Assembly (NCBI GenBank): GCA_021822605.1
Contig: JAKAQL010000005.1
Coordinates: 1 to 64,000 of the forward strand
DNA length: 64,000 nt
Reading direction: 5' to 3'
Origin: Actinomycetes bacterium
GTDB taxonomy: Bacteria > Actinomycetota > Acidimicrobiia > Acidimicrobiales > Acidimicrobiaceae
The first letter of the stretch is position 1. Each line of letters begins with the position of its first letter. The notes under the pieces are model-generated. The model saw only the letters and a list, made by a program, of their open reading frames with translations, was not told the DNA's origin and made no database searches. Positions 50,396 to 60,654 of the stretch are shown piece after piece. The position numbers were made by a program, and so were the translations under genes.

Positions 50396-51142
50396 ATGAC
50401 AGATCACGCGGTACTTGGAGAAGAGATTGGATTTCACGGTGCATACGGTGATTGGATCGAGGGTTATTACGCACGTCCGCTAGGGAGAACCTCGATCGGC
50501 TCTTTAGTGGTCATCCATCACATGCCAGGATACGATGAGGCTACCAAGGAGATCGCGCTCCGTTTCGCCCGTCACGGCTATGCGGCGTTGCTGCCAAATC
50601 TTTACTTCCGCGAAGCGCCGAATGCGGCTCCCGACGATGCCGCCGCCATCGCGCGCTCGAAAGGAGGAGTGCCTGACGAGCGCCTCCTTGGAGACGTTGG
50701 AGGGGCACGTGAATTCCTCCTCCATCAACCAGCAGCAAACGGCAAGAGCGCAGTTATCGGTTATTGCTCAGGTGGCCGCCAATCCTTCCTCTCCGGCTGC
50801 GAGTTACCTTTCGATGCGGTTGTCGACTGTTACGGTGCGTTCGTCGTCAATCAACCTCCTAGCGAGTCCCCGTTGAAGGTGACTGCCGTTATCGATCACG
50901 CAAGCAAGCTCTCCGGTCCGGTACTCGGTCTCTTCGGCAATGATGATTCCTACCCCGGTCCAGAGGAGGTCAACACGTTGGATGCGGAACTCACCAAGCT
51001 CAACAAGCCTCATGAGTTTCATCGCTACGATGGTGCTGGGCACGCATTCTTCAACACCGCCGCGCCGTCCTTCCGTCCCGAAGCAGCCAAAGATGCGTGG
51101 GGTCATATCTTCCGTTTCTTCGATACCAACCTGGGGGCATAA
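50396..51142 (+). CDS. Dienelactone hydrolase family protein
   Basis: VIGYCSGGRQSFL (GxCxGG nucleophile), GLFGNDDSYPGPEEVNTLDAEL, HRYDGAGHAFFN. Confidence 0.9.
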   Translation: MTDHAVLGEEIGFHGAYGDWIEGYYARPLGRTSIGSLVVIHHMPGYDEATKEIALRFARHGYAALLPNLYFREAPNAAPDDAAAIARSKGGVPDERLLGDVGGAREFLLHQPAANGKSAVIGYCSGGRQSFLSGCELPFDAVVDCYGAFVVNQPPSESPLKVTAVIDHASKLSGPVLGLFGNDDSYPGPEEVNTLDAELTKLNKPHEFHRYDGAGHAFFNTAAPSFRPEAAKDAWGHIFRFFDTNLGA

Positions 51143-51147
51143 TCACC

Positions 51148-51417
51148 ATGTGCACCTACACTACCGCTACGCTCGACCTCGTAGGTAACGCAAAGAATGG
51201 CACAACCTGGGAACGAGTCAAGACCGTGTCGGTCTACCTCGACCATCCAGTCGCCTTCCCGGCAACCCACTCGCTCAATATCGACCTCTTCGCCGACCAG
51301 GATGACCCCAAGCGATCCGCAGCCCTCGAACTTTCCCCACGTTCAGCCAGGGAGCTTGCCGAGGCGATTCTGACGATGATCGCACAGGCGCCTGACGGTC
51401 TGCTGGAGGAAGGTTGA
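51148..51417 (+). CDS. DUF6295-like small protein
   Basis: MCTYTTATLDLVGNAKNGTTWERVKTVSVYLDHPVAFPATHSLNIDLF...ALELSPRSARELAEAI resembles this family; 5 bp after the dienelactone hydrolase stop. Confidence 0.65.
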   Translation: MCTYTTATLDLVGNAKNGTTWERVKTVSVYLDHPVAFPATHSLNIDLFADQDDPKRSAALELSPRSARELAEAILTMIAQAPDGLLEEG

Positions 51418-51488
51418 CATGACTACTGTGAGCGGCCAGGTTGCCAGAAATGCGATAGTTATCGGCTAATTTATGATACATCTTTAAT

Positions 51489-51502
51489 ATTTCGGCCGAA
51501 AT
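51489..51502. promoter_or_regulatory. 14 bp perfect palindrome ATTTCGGCCGAAAT in an AT-rich upstream region
   Basis: Self-complementary by inspection; just upstream of the predicted secreted protein gene. Confidence 0.4.
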
Positions 51503-51525
51503 TATCACAGTTCGATCTAATCTGG

Positions 51526-52434
51526 TTGGAGTCCTCACTCACAGCACTCCATGTGCCTCTAGATCCAAGGATGGTTCTGATGATTCGATCGTTGCTCGGA
51601 GTACCACTTATCGCGCTAGCCGTCTTCGCGACTGGTGAAGCTTATCTACTACCCTCAGCCACCGAACCTCCTCGACTCGCAGTCGCAAGCGCTCCGAGCC
51701 TCGGCACCCGGCCGACGTTTCCCTGGGGTGTTTTTGTCGCAGCGAACGCTTCCCTCGACGGTCGGATCACTGGCGGAGCCGCGATTGGACAGACGCTGCG
51801 CTCCGGAAGCGGCATCGGCCCTAACACAAAGGAGCTGTGTACCAGTCGGCTGTGTGGCACGGCACCGTTGGCCTTTGGACTCGTCGACCAAGTTATGCGC
51901 TTGGACGCTGACCGCTGGGCGCAACTCACTCCCAACATGGCTGTCCAACCAGTGGAAGGTGGGTTGAGAATCGTCGGAACAAATAGCGCCATGGATGTGG
52001 CCGACCTCGCCACACTCCCAAGCACACCGTTCGCCATCTGTATTACGGCACCCAGCAGCGCAACGGTGTTGATCAACCTATCCGCACACGCAACGCAGAC
52101 GATTGCTCGGCTGCGCACAACGACCCTAGATGGAACACCTATTTCGCAGCTCCTGTGGAACTTCTCTCTGGTCAACTCCGTTCGCTTACCCAAATCTTCC
52201 TTTACTGGGAGCGTTCTCGCTCCAGCGGCAACGACCGTCGCTCCTCTCGTAATGCATGGTGACCTCCTCACGGAGAACCTCATCACGGGGAGCCCGAACC
52301 CGATAGTTGTCCACGACAATCAGGAGGGCTTTGATGGTCTGTTGCCCCAGTATCCCGTGACCGCGCAAATCTCGACGCCATCAACTGAGCACGCCACTCA
52401 CTCCACCACTCCTCTCCGGATCATCGCACCATAG
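51526..52434 (+). CDS. Predicted exported protein, choice-of-anchor A-like domain
   Basis: Signal peptide-like N-terminus (true start probably 51571 or 51580); ATVLINLSAH...LLWNFSLVNSVRLPKSSFTGSVLAPAATTVAPLVMHGDLLTENLITGS resembles choice-of-anchor A. Confidence 0.65.
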   Translation: MESSLTALHVPLDPRMVLMIRSLLGVPLIALAVFATGEAYLLPSATEPPRLAVASAPSLGTRPTFPWGVFVAANASLDGRITGGAAIGQTLRSGSGIGPNTKELCTSRLCGTAPLAFGLVDQVMRLDADRWAQLTPNMAVQPVEGGLRIVGTNSAMDVADLATLPSTPFAICITAPSSATVLINLSAHATQTIARLRTTTLDGTPISQLLWNFSLVNSVRLPKSSFTGSVLAPAATTVAPLVMHGDLLTENLITGSPNPIVVHDNQEGFDGLLPQYPVTAQISTPSTEHATHSTTPLRIIAP

Positions 52435-52920
52435 CCCAAGAAGCCAGGACCGCTGTCAGATTGGGACCAACTACCGACCATCGCCCTCAATGCACCTCTC
52501 CTGTCCAACCGTTGGATCTGGGTGATCGTGAGTGAGTTCATGATGATACACCTCTTACGAGGTTCTCGTCTCGGGCTTCACTCTCACGTGCCCGAGTTGT
52601 TGTTGCCTCTTCACGGGGAGCTAGTACTACTGGTCTGACACACTCTCTCCACGTGCTGAGTCATCTCACCACCTGAACTGCAGCCTGTACCCGATGAGGT
52701 CACAGGAACACACAGAGCGCTGTCCTCAGCTTGGCCAGGACTGGTAGCCGACCAGTAGCGGATGGTCAATCGGAAGGCCCCTCGTACCAGGTCCACTTCA
52801 ACGAAGCACTTCTCGTGGAGGAGTCTCTTGGCGAGCTTTCCATCGGTGAGTCCCGCTACACGATGGTGATAGAGGTGTGCCGATGGACCTGCCAGACCCT
52901 AGGCAGAGTTACGTGCCGGC

Positions 52921-52939
52921 GACCGCCAATACGGCGGTC
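52921..52939. terminator. Short GC-rich hairpin GACCGCC-AATAC-GGCGGTC, weak terminator-like
   Basis: Perfect 7 bp stem, 5 nt loop; no strong U-tract. Confidence 0.35.
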
Positions 52940-53051
52940 TCTCTTGAGGTCAAGCACCAGCGCATCTGGCAAATATTGCCTGGCCGGAGCGGTGGTTGTG
53001 CCTAGGTGTGATACGAGGCTAGCTCGATGACCGTTGACCCTTCTCTAGGAT

Positions 53052-55025
53052 GTGGGTATGAATCAAATAGCTGGCATACCTTCCGATGAACTCAGTCCCA
53101 AGATACGGCCACAAGATGACCTCTTTCGCCATGTCAACGAGCACTGGATGGAGACAACCTCGATTCCACCAGACAAGGCCACCTATGGCACATTTGTGAT
53201 GCTCGCCGAACAAGCAGAGCTCAGCGTCCGCGCCATTCTTGAAGAAGCTCGCACTGCTCCAGCGGCAACCCAGGCACGCAAACTCGGTGATCTCTACACC
53301 AGTTTCATGGACGTTGATGCCATCAATCGCAATGACATCGAGCCGATCCGACCTCTTTTTGATGAGATCGATGCGATCGGAGGAGTCCAGGATCTTCTTG
53401 CGCTCCTCGGAAAGACGCAACGAGACGGCCTCGCAAGCGCCTTCCACTTGTTTGTTGATAGTGACCCTGGGGATCCCAGCCGCTATCTCGTCTTCATTGA
53501 ACAAGGAGGCTTGTCACTTCCCGATGAACGTTATTACCGTGAGGAACACTTCGCCCCAATCCACGATGGACTTGCCGCCCACATCACCCGTATGCTAGAA
53601 CTCGCTGGCCGTGGCGACGCCGCTAACCGTGCGGGGCGTATCATCGCGCTCGAGGATGAACTCGCTCACTACCACTGGGACAATGTCGCATGTCGTGATT
53701 CCGTGAAGACCTACAACCTTGTCAGCTTCGACGATCTGAAGGCCTCGACTGCCGCAGTCTCCCCCACCTTCGCCCTTGACATCTGGGCCAGGGGCCTTGG
53801 GGCTCCCGATGACGCATTGGCGGAGGTCGTCCTGCGCCAGCCTAGCTTTCTCGAAGGCTTGGCTCGCCTCTTTACGGACGATCATCTCGACGCATGGAAG
53901 GACTGGCTGACTTGGCGTGTCATTCACGCCTCTGCGCCGTATCTCCCAGAGGCCTTCGTACAAGAGAACTTCTCCTTCTATGGCAAGGTGCTCACCGGCA
54001 CCGATCAACTCAGAGATCGTTGGAAGAGGGGTGTCGCCTTTGTGGAGGGTGGCATGGGAGAGGCGATTGGCCAAATCTATGTCGAGCGTCACTTCGACCT
54101 GCGAGCTAAGGAACAGATGGATCAGCTCGTTGCCAACCTCCTCGCCGCCTACCGGGAGCGAATCACCAGCCTCGACTGGATGACCCCTGAAACCAGGGGT
54201 CGGGCGCTCGAGAAACTCGATACCTTTCGACCCAAGATTGGCTACCCGATAAAATGGAAAGACTACTCATCCCTCACCGTGAATGCAACGAATCTCTGGG
54301 ACAATATCCGACATGTTGCGAAGTGGCACTTCGACCGTGAACTCAATAAAATTGGACAGCCCGTTGACCGAGACGAGTGGTTTATGACGCCCCAGACCGT
54401 CAATGCCTACTACAACCCCGGCTTCAACGAGATCGTCTTTCCGGCCGCGATTCTCCAATACCCATTCTTCGACGCCGATCGTGACGCGGCAGCGAACTAT
54501 GGCGCCATCGGCGCGGTGATCGGACACGAGATAGGACACGGGTTCGACGACGAGGGCTCCCGCTACGACGGGGACGGACGTCTGCACGATTGGTGGACAC
54601 CGCAGGACCGCGAGGCCTTCGAGGAGCGCACACGTTCGCTGATTGCGCAGTACGATGCCTTGGCGCCTCGACACTTGCCGGATCATCATGTCAATGGGTC
54701 GCTCACCATCGGCGAAAACATTGGGGACCTGGGAGGCCTCGGCATCGCCTGGGTCGCCTACCAACTCTCGCTAGCCGGCCAGGAACCCCCGGTGATCGAA
54801 GGACTATCAGCAGGGCAACGCTTCTTCTATGCCTGGGCCCTCGGATGGCGCGACAAGCGCCGAGATGAGGAGATGCTTCGGCGTCTGGCTACCGACCCTC
54901 ACTCACCAAATGAGTTTCGCTGCAACCAGGTGGTACGGAACATTGATGCCTTTCATGAGGCGTTTGCAACAACGCCATCGGACTCAATGTGGCTATCACC
55001 GACCCAGCGCGTGCGCATCTGGTGA
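53052..55025 (+). CDS. M13 family zinc metallopeptidase (PepO-like)
   Basis: VIGHEIGHGFDDEGSRYDGDGRLHDWW and GENIGDLGGLGIAW motifs. Confidence 0.95.
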   Translation: MGMNQIAGIPSDELSPKIRPQDDLFRHVNEHWMETTSIPPDKATYGTFVMLAEQAELSVRAILEEARTAPAATQARKLGDLYTSFMDVDAINRNDIEPIRPLFDEIDAIGGVQDLLALLGKTQRDGLASAFHLFVDSDPGDPSRYLVFIEQGGLSLPDERYYREEHFAPIHDGLAAHITRMLELAGRGDAANRAGRIIALEDELAHYHWDNVACRDSVKTYNLVSFDDLKASTAAVSPTFALDIWARGLGAPDDALAEVVLRQPSFLEGLARLFTDDHLDAWKDWLTWRVIHASAPYLPEAFVQENFSFYGKVLTGTDQLRDRWKRGVAFVEGGMGEAIGQIYVERHFDLRAKEQMDQLVANLLAAYRERITSLDWMTPETRGRALEKLDTFRPKIGYPIKWKDYSSLTVNATNLWDNIRHVAKWHFDRELNKIGQPVDRDEWFMTPQTVNAYYNPGFNEIVFPAAILQYPFFDADRDAAANYGAIGAVIGHEIGHGFDDEGSRYDGDGRLHDWWTPQDREAFEERTRSLIAQYDALAPRHLPDHHVNGSLTIGENIGDLGGLGIAWVAYQLSLAGQEPPVIEGLSAGQRFFYAWALGWRDKRRDEEMLRRLATDPHSPNEFRCNQVVRNIDAFHEAFATTPSDSMWLSPTQRVRIW

Positions 55026-55072
55026 CCGATGAGCCCCTCGCGACCCGCCTTGGCGAGCACCTCAGCTCGTCG

Positions 55073-55933
55073 CTAGAAGAGATCGGCGATCATCGCAGTT
55101 GATCGAGCCTTCACGTTCGCCAGTACACCAGCCAGCTGGGGATCGCCGACGTAGTTGGGCAGCAGGACCGACGGTTGCTCGCGGATTTGGTCCATGCTCA
55201 ACTCGCTAGCGATAAGATGTGCGATCCGATCACCGTCCACCAGTGCCGCGTGGACGCGCGACAGTGAACCCTTCGGCGTGTGATGCTGGGCCACCGCCTG
55301 GACAAGGTCCGGGTGAAAATTCCAACTGGCGAGCAAGTCGGCGCCGATGGCGCCATGATGGAGACCGTATTGCTTTCGCTCAGCCGCAAGCATTGCTAAC
55401 TCAAAATCTGCCGTCAGGGGCAGGGTCCGCCTCTCAGCCAACACCTCATGAAACCCCGAATCAAGGCTCGCGATGACCGCCTCCCCAATATCGTGCAAGA
55501 GTGCGAGTGAAAAGGCCTGCTGTTGATCGGCTCCAATCATGCGAGCGACCTCGCCAGCCGCAACTGCTGACGTAATGGAGTGGTCCCAATCCTGGGGGGT
55601 GATGGTCCCACTGCCCTCAACAAGGGAGGTAAGCGCCAACGACTTGACGGCATCAAAGCCAAGGATCGCGATACCCGCATGGAGCTCCCGCACCCGGCCC
55701 CCCGTTCCATAGTAGGCAGAATTCGCCATCCGCATGATCCGCTGAACGAGTACGGGGTCAGCGCTCGCCACCGTGGCGACCTCGCGTGCTCCGATATCAT
55801 CTCGTTCAATCAATGTCAAGAGTCGAGACGCGACAGAATGCGATGCCTCAAGTACCTCAATCCTCTGATTGATGTCCTCCGTAGAAATAAGATCCAACGT
55901 GCACCTCCTGGCTGAGTACCAGTATCGGCGCAC
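55073..55933 (-). CDS. HDOD domain-containing signalling protein
   Basis: VASADPVLVQRIMRMANSAYYGTGGRVRELHAGIAILGFDAVKSLAL...LLHDIGEAVIASL. Start uncertain. Confidence 0.88.
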   Translation of the reverse strand: MRRYWYSARRCTLDLISTEDINQRIEVLEASHSVASRLLTLIERDDIGAREVATVASADPVLVQRIMRMANSAYYGTGGRVRELHAGIAILGFDAVKSLALTSLVEGSGTITPQDWDHSITSAVAAGEVARMIGADQQQAFSLALLHDIGEAVIASLDSGFHEVLAERRTLPLTADFELAMLAAERKQYGLHHGAIGADLLASWNFHPDLVQAVAQHHTPKGSLSRVHAALVDGDRIAHLIASELSMDQIREQPSVLLPNYVGDPQLAGVLANVKARSTAMIADLF

Positions 55934-55935
55934 TG

Positions 55936-56556
55936 CTATGGGTTCTTGACTTCCTCGATGATCTTTCCGACCTGGGCTACCAGAGCATCACGGCTACCGT
56001 CGTTGACGATGATCCAACGTCCTAGCCTCTCGCGTTCCTCATCAGGGATCTGTACCGCCATACGAGCTGTGGCATCGTTCGGATCCATTCCACGATTGTT
56101 GATAAGCCTTTCGAGTGCGAGCGCCGGGGGCGTGGACACGACCAAGACATCATCGATCCCGTAGTCCTGCACCGTTTTCGCCTCGAGCAAGGGTATCTCA
56201 AGGACGACGACCATAGCCCCTTGGTCCTGATACTCCTGGATGAGCTCGTTCATCCGGGCACGAATGAGGGGATGTGTAATCGCATTGAGCCGCCGTCGCT
56301 CGCAATCGTCGCCAAACACGCGCTCGGCGAGCCTCCGCCGATCAAGCATTCCAGCGTCGGTCACGACCTCTGGACCGAAGGTTTCCACCAACGAACGCAG
56401 TCCAGCGGTGCCGGGTGCAACCACCTCTCGCGCGATGATGTCTGCACTGATGGTGGGGATACCAGCACGAGCAAAAGCATCGAGGACCGCAGTCTTGCCG
56501 GAACCAATGGCTCCGGTGACTGCGATCACTCGGATTCGATGAGTACGACCCGCCAT
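55936..56556 (-). CDS. coaE: Dephospho-CoA kinase
   Basis: VTGAIGSGKTAVLDAFARAGIPTISADIIAREVVAPGTAGL; adjacent to rpsA. Confidence 0.94.
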   Translation of the reverse strand: MAGRTHRIRVIAVTGAIGSGKTAVLDAFARAGIPTISADIIAREVVAPGTAGLRSLVETFGPEVVTDAGMLDRRRLAERVFGDDCERRRLNAITHPLIRARMNELIQEYQDQGAMVVVLEIPLLEAKTVQDYGIDDVLVVSTPPALALERLINNRGMDPNDATARMAVQIPDEERERLGRWIIVNDGSRDALVAQVGKIIEEVKNP

Positions 56557-56572
56557 GTTGCGAGCCAGCTAG

Positions 56573-57817
56573 CTACTCAGCGTCTTGATCGGTTTCGCCA
56601 ACCGTTTCATCCTCGGCGGGACCGATGAAGTTACCCTCCTCGTCGTATCCATATTCAGCAAACGCATCACGGTACTCCGGGGCGAGTTCGCCTCCCTCGA
56701 GTGCCTGACGAATTGAGAGACTGATACGACGCCGCTGTGGATCAAGATCGATAATCTTCACCCACAACTCCTCACCAACAGTGACGACCTGTTCTGGGAG
56801 ATCAACATGGTGCAACGCCATCTCCGAGATGTGCACCAAGCCCTCGATGCCAGTGGCGACCTGGACGAAGCAGCCAAATGGCACAAGCTTGGTCACACGA
56901 CCATAGACGAGTTCACCCACCTTGTGAGCAGCCGCAAACTCCTGCCATGGATCGCGCTGCGTTGCCTTCAACGAAAGCGAGATTCGCTCGGTATCCTGAT
57001 CGACCTCGAGCACAAGGACCTGCACCTCGTCACCTACTGATACCACCGAAGAGGGATGGTCAACGTGGTTCCAAGACAGTTCAGATACATGGACGAGTCC
57101 ATCCATACCACCTAGGTCAACGAAGACACCGAAGTGCACGATCGAAGAGACCACACCCTTCTTGACTTCGCCAGGTCGAATGCTCGTCAAAAACTCCTCA
57201 CGCTGTTCACGCTGATTCTCCTCAAGGAAGGCCCTGCGTGACAGCACTACATTGTTGCGGTTCCGGTCAAGTTCAATAATTTTCGCCTCGATATCCTGCC
57301 CGATCATGGGTGTAAGATCGCGGACACGTCGCAGATCAACAAGCGATGCGGGAAGGAAGCCACGCAGACCGATATCCACAATCAGTCCGCCCTTGACGAG
57401 TTCGATAATCTCACCACGAACCACCCCGTCACGAGCTTTGATCGCCTCAATCTCTTTCCAGGCCTTTTCGAACTGCGCGCGCTTCTTCGAGAGGACTAAA
57501 CGCCCCTCCTTGTCTTCCTTCTGGAGGACAAGCGCCTCTATCTTGTCGCCAGGGCTCACGACCTCGCTTGGGGCAACATCCTTGCGGATCGACAGCTCAC
57601 GAAGCGGAATGACCCCCTCCGACTTGTACCCGATGTCCAATAGGACCTCGTCCTTGTCGACTTTGACGACGGTGCCGATAACAACATCCCCCTCATCGAA
57701 GTCAACAACACTCTTAGCGATGGCATCTTCAAGACCCATCTCGCCAAGATCGTCTACCACAATGGTATCTGCGGCCGCATCGTCTACGCCTTCTGCTGCC
57801 ACGTCCGCTTCGCTCAT
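56573..57817 (-). CDS. rpsA: 30S ribosomal protein S1
   Basis: Four S1 repeats; VVSIVHFGVFVDLGGMDGLVHVSELSWNHVDHPSSVVSVGDEVQVLVLEVDQDTERISLSLKATQRDPW. Confidence 0.97.
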   Translation of the reverse strand: MSEADVAAEGVDDAAADTIVVDDLGEMGLEDAIAKSVVDFDEGDVVIGTVVKVDKDEVLLDIGYKSEGVIPLRELSIRKDVAPSEVVSPGDKIEALVLQKEDKEGRLVLSKKRAQFEKAWKEIEAIKARDGVVRGEIIELVKGGLIVDIGLRGFLPASLVDLRRVRDLTPMIGQDIEAKIIELDRNRNNVVLSRRAFLEENQREQREEFLTSIRPGEVKKGVVSSIVHFGVFVDLGGMDGLVHVSELSWNHVDHPSSVVSVGDEVQVLVLEVDQDTERISLSLKATQRDPWQEFAAAHKVGELVYGRVTKLVPFGCFVQVATGIEGLVHISEMALHHVDLPEQVVTVGEELWVKIIDLDPQRRRISLSIRQALEGGELAPEYRDAFAEYGYDEEGNFIGPAEDETVGETDQDAE

Positions 57818-57963
57818 GAACTTCCTTACCCGAATATTTCAAAAATTGAACCAATACAATTAGAGCCTTTAAGACTCTCAGTTAATGATAGCCCGTTTCT
57901 GTTCGTCCCGCCCTCGACGGAATAAATTCCTCTGAGTGTTCTCCAATCGTTAACCCCCGCGTC

Positions 57964-60654
57964 TTAAAGCCTGGCTTCAGCCCAATTCGAACCGATACCA
58001 ACGTTGACAACCAGTGGCACCGCAAGTTCTATGACGTTAGCGAGTGTCGTTCGAACGATGTCGGCAACAGCTCGCGCGTCTGTGATCGGCGCCTCGACTA
58101 CCACCTCGTCATGGATCTGGAGAACCAGGCGCGCCTTTCCATCTCCGAGCTCACGATCGAGGGCGACGAGCGCCATCTTAAAGATGTCTGCCGCGAGACC
58201 CTGGGTCGGCGCATTCATCGCCTGGCGCTCGGCACCTTGGCGAAGCGCCCGATTCGCCGAGTTCAACTCCGGCAAATATCGTCGCCGACCTAACAGGGTC
58301 GTGGTATAGCCCCGTTCGCGGGCCTCTTGGATCACCCTCTCGCGGTAACCTTTCAACCCCGGAAAGGCGCTAAAGAATGCCGAAAGGATCGCCTCAGCCT
58401 CTTCATTCGTCACACCAAGCCGGGTAGCCAGTCCATAAGTCTCCATCCCATAGGAAAGACCATAGGCAACCATTTTGGCGACCGCGCGCTGCTCGTAACT
58501 TACCTGATCCGGGGCTACGCCGTAGATCGAAGCGGCGACCATTGCATGGACATCGCCGCTGCTACGCAACACCTCGATCAACCGAGGGTCTTCGCTGAGA
58601 TGGGCGAGAATTCGTAGCTCAATCTGAGAATAATCGGCGGCGACCAAGGCAAAACCCTGGGGCGCGACAAAGACCCGGCGAAACTGGCGACCCTCCTCCG
58701 AGCGGACCGGGATATTCTGGAGGTTTGGGTGCTCTGACGAGATACGACCCGTTCGTGCAACCGTTTGGTTGAAGGTCGCATGGATCCTTCCGTCGTCGGC
58801 CACCTCGCCCTTGAGTCCCTCATAAAACGTCGAGTGAAGCTTGTCGAGCTCTCGGAAGCGCAGTACAAGCCCCACTAGCGGATGCTGGTCACGGAGGCCT
58901 TCTAGGACCTGCGCGTCAGTCGAATAGCCAGTCTTTGTCTTTTTACCGGTAGGTAGACCCAGCTGATCGAAGAGCACCGTCCCAAGCTGCTTCGGTGAAT
59001 TGGGGTTAAATGATGGGCTAGTGAGTGTATGGATCGCGGCAAGACTTGACGCTGCCTCGGAGGCGAGTGCGGCACCAATCTCGTCGAGTACGCCCAGATC
59101 GATTGCGACGCCCGCAATCTCCATCCTGGTCAAAACCTTGACCAGCGGCAATTCGATCTCATTCGCCAGACGAAGGACTCCCTCGGCCTCAATGCGCTCC
59201 AGCAGAAGAGAGAGCAGCTGTGGGATTGCCCCGAGTTCTTGACGCAGCTCGGCTTCCGTTGTCGAGTTACCGTCAAAGAGGCCCTGCGGTTCTAGGTCTT
59301 TCCATCCCAATTGGAGAAGTTCGGCTACCGCTCGCAAGTCGGAACGGCGCTCAGAGGCATCCAGGACGTAGGCGAGCACACCCAGATCGAGGAGTTCGCC
59401 AGCGGCCAGCGAAATCGAACAGGTCAAGTCCAACGAACGAAGCAGCTCCTTGAGTCCGATACCAGCGAGGGATACGCCAGCCAGTTCGGACGCATCGAGT
59501 AGGTCCAGACTGCTGCAAGGTGTTGAGGTCAACCAGACTTCACTACCTTGATCTTTCGTTTCCGCACCAAATCCAAGGATTGAGGGCGACGATCTTCCGG
59601 CCTCGCCATCGAACCGCGAGGTAACCGCGAGGATCTTCGGACGCGCAGCAAGGAGATCCCCGATGGAGGCAGACGTCTTTGTGGCAGTGCTCAGACTCTC
59701 ACGAGATTGTGTGCTCTGGCGGCGTCCCACGAGTTCACTCAGTTTCTCATAGGCGGTTCGCAACCCGAAGGAACCGATAAAAAGCCGTTCCGCAGCGGCC
59801 TGGTCAATCTCAACGGGCATCATCAGATCATCAAGTGATGTCTCGAGTGGGACTGCTCGATCGAGCGTTGCCAGCTGCCTGAAGAGCGGCAACTCCACGG
59901 CAGATTCCTCAAAGGCACCACGCTGCCGAGCTGGCAACTCCTCCAAATTTGCGAGGATGCCATCGAGATCGCCATAGCGGTTCAGGAGCAGAGCCGCCGT
60001 CTTTGGGCCGATGCCACGGACACCTGGAAGGTTATCGGACTTGTCACCCCTCAATACTGCAAAATCACAGTACTGCTCGGCCGTCACTCCATACTTCGCG
60101 ATCATAGCAGCTTCATCCATAGTCCCGAGGTGCGAGACCCCTTGCCTCGTCAAATGAACCCGCACCAAGGGGTCAGCTACTAACTGGAGAATATCTCTGT
60201 CCCCGGTGACGACATCGACCTCAAACTGTTGGGCCTCAGCAAGGGACGTCAGCGTTGCAATCACGTCGTCCGCCTCATAGCCCGCCATCTCGATGCTCGG
60301 GATGCCTAAAGCGCGAAGGAGCCCTCGAAGCGCTTCTAGCTGGAATCGGAGCTCGTCTGGCGTCGTCGCTCTCCCTCCCTTGTAGTCACCAAAAAGCTCA
60401 TCTCGGAACGTTGGTGAGGGGTGGTCAAGTGCAACAACCAGATGCGTCGGGTGAAATTGACCGAGCGCTGAGACCACCATGCGGAAAAACCCAAAAAGCG
60501 CATTCGTAGGCCCGCTTGGCCCCTGCATCGGAGGTATCGCGAAGAACGCCCTGAACATCAAGGAGTAGCCATCAATAGCAAGAAGCCTCAGAGCAGTCTC
60601 GCTATGGTTGTCCTGATTGTTGTCCTGATTATTGTCCTGGCTTGAGGTCTCCAT
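57964..60654 (-). CDS. polA: DNA polymerase I
   Basis: 5'-3' exonuclease (VTGDRDILQLV, LRGDKSDNLPGVRGIGPKTAALLL) and polymerase motifs (DYSQIELRILAHLS, KMVAYGLSYGMETYGLA, LQIHDEVVVE). Confidence 0.97.
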   Translation of the reverse strand: METSSQDNNQDNNQDNHSETALRLLAIDGYSLMFRAFFAIPPMQGPSGPTNALFGFFRMVVSALGQFHPTHLVVALDHPSPTFRDELFGDYKGGRATTPDELRFQLEALRGLLRALGIPSIEMAGYEADDVIATLTSLAEAQQFEVDVVTGDRDILQLVADPLVRVHLTRQGVSHLGTMDEAAMIAKYGVTAEQYCDFAVLRGDKSDNLPGVRGIGPKTAALLLNRYGDLDGILANLEELPARQRGAFEESAVELPLFRQLATLDRAVPLETSLDDLMMPVEIDQAAAERLFIGSFGLRTAYEKLSELVGRRQSTQSRESLSTATKTSASIGDLLAARPKILAVTSRFDGEAGRSSPSILGFGAETKDQGSEVWLTSTPCSSLDLLDASELAGVSLAGIGLKELLRSLDLTCSISLAAGELLDLGVLAYVLDASERRSDLRAVAELLQLGWKDLEPQGLFDGNSTTEAELRQELGAIPQLLSLLLERIEAEGVLRLANEIELPLVKVLTRMEIAGVAIDLGVLDEIGAALASEAASSLAAIHTLTSPSFNPNSPKQLGTVLFDQLGLPTGKKTKTGYSTDAQVLEGLRDQHPLVGLVLRFRELDKLHSTFYEGLKGEVADDGRIHATFNQTVARTGRISSEHPNLQNIPVRSEEGRQFRRVFVAPQGFALVAADYSQIELRILAHLSEDPRLIEVLRSSGDVHAMVAASIYGVAPDQVSYEQRAVAKMVAYGLSYGMETYGLATRLGVTNEEAEAILSAFFSAFPGLKGYRERVIQEARERGYTTTLLGRRRYLPELNSANRALRQGAERQAMNAPTQGLAADIFKMALVALDRELGDGKARLVLQIHDEVVVEAPITDARAVADIVRTTLANVIELAVPLVVNVGIGSNWAEARL
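60607..60639. repeat. 12 bp tandem repeat at the polA 5' end (2 perfect + 1 partial copy; QDNN-QDNN-QDNH)
   Basis: Direct reading of GTTGTCCTGATT units; overlaps the stop region of the upstream response regulator. Confidence 0.9.

Noticed and set aside
52611-52930. Minus-strand open frame in the 52.4-53.05 kb gap (…SAHLYHHRVAGLTDGKLAKRLLHEKCFVEVDLVRGAF…)
   Set aside because: Short, no convincing start or family; could be a decayed gene but not supportable.
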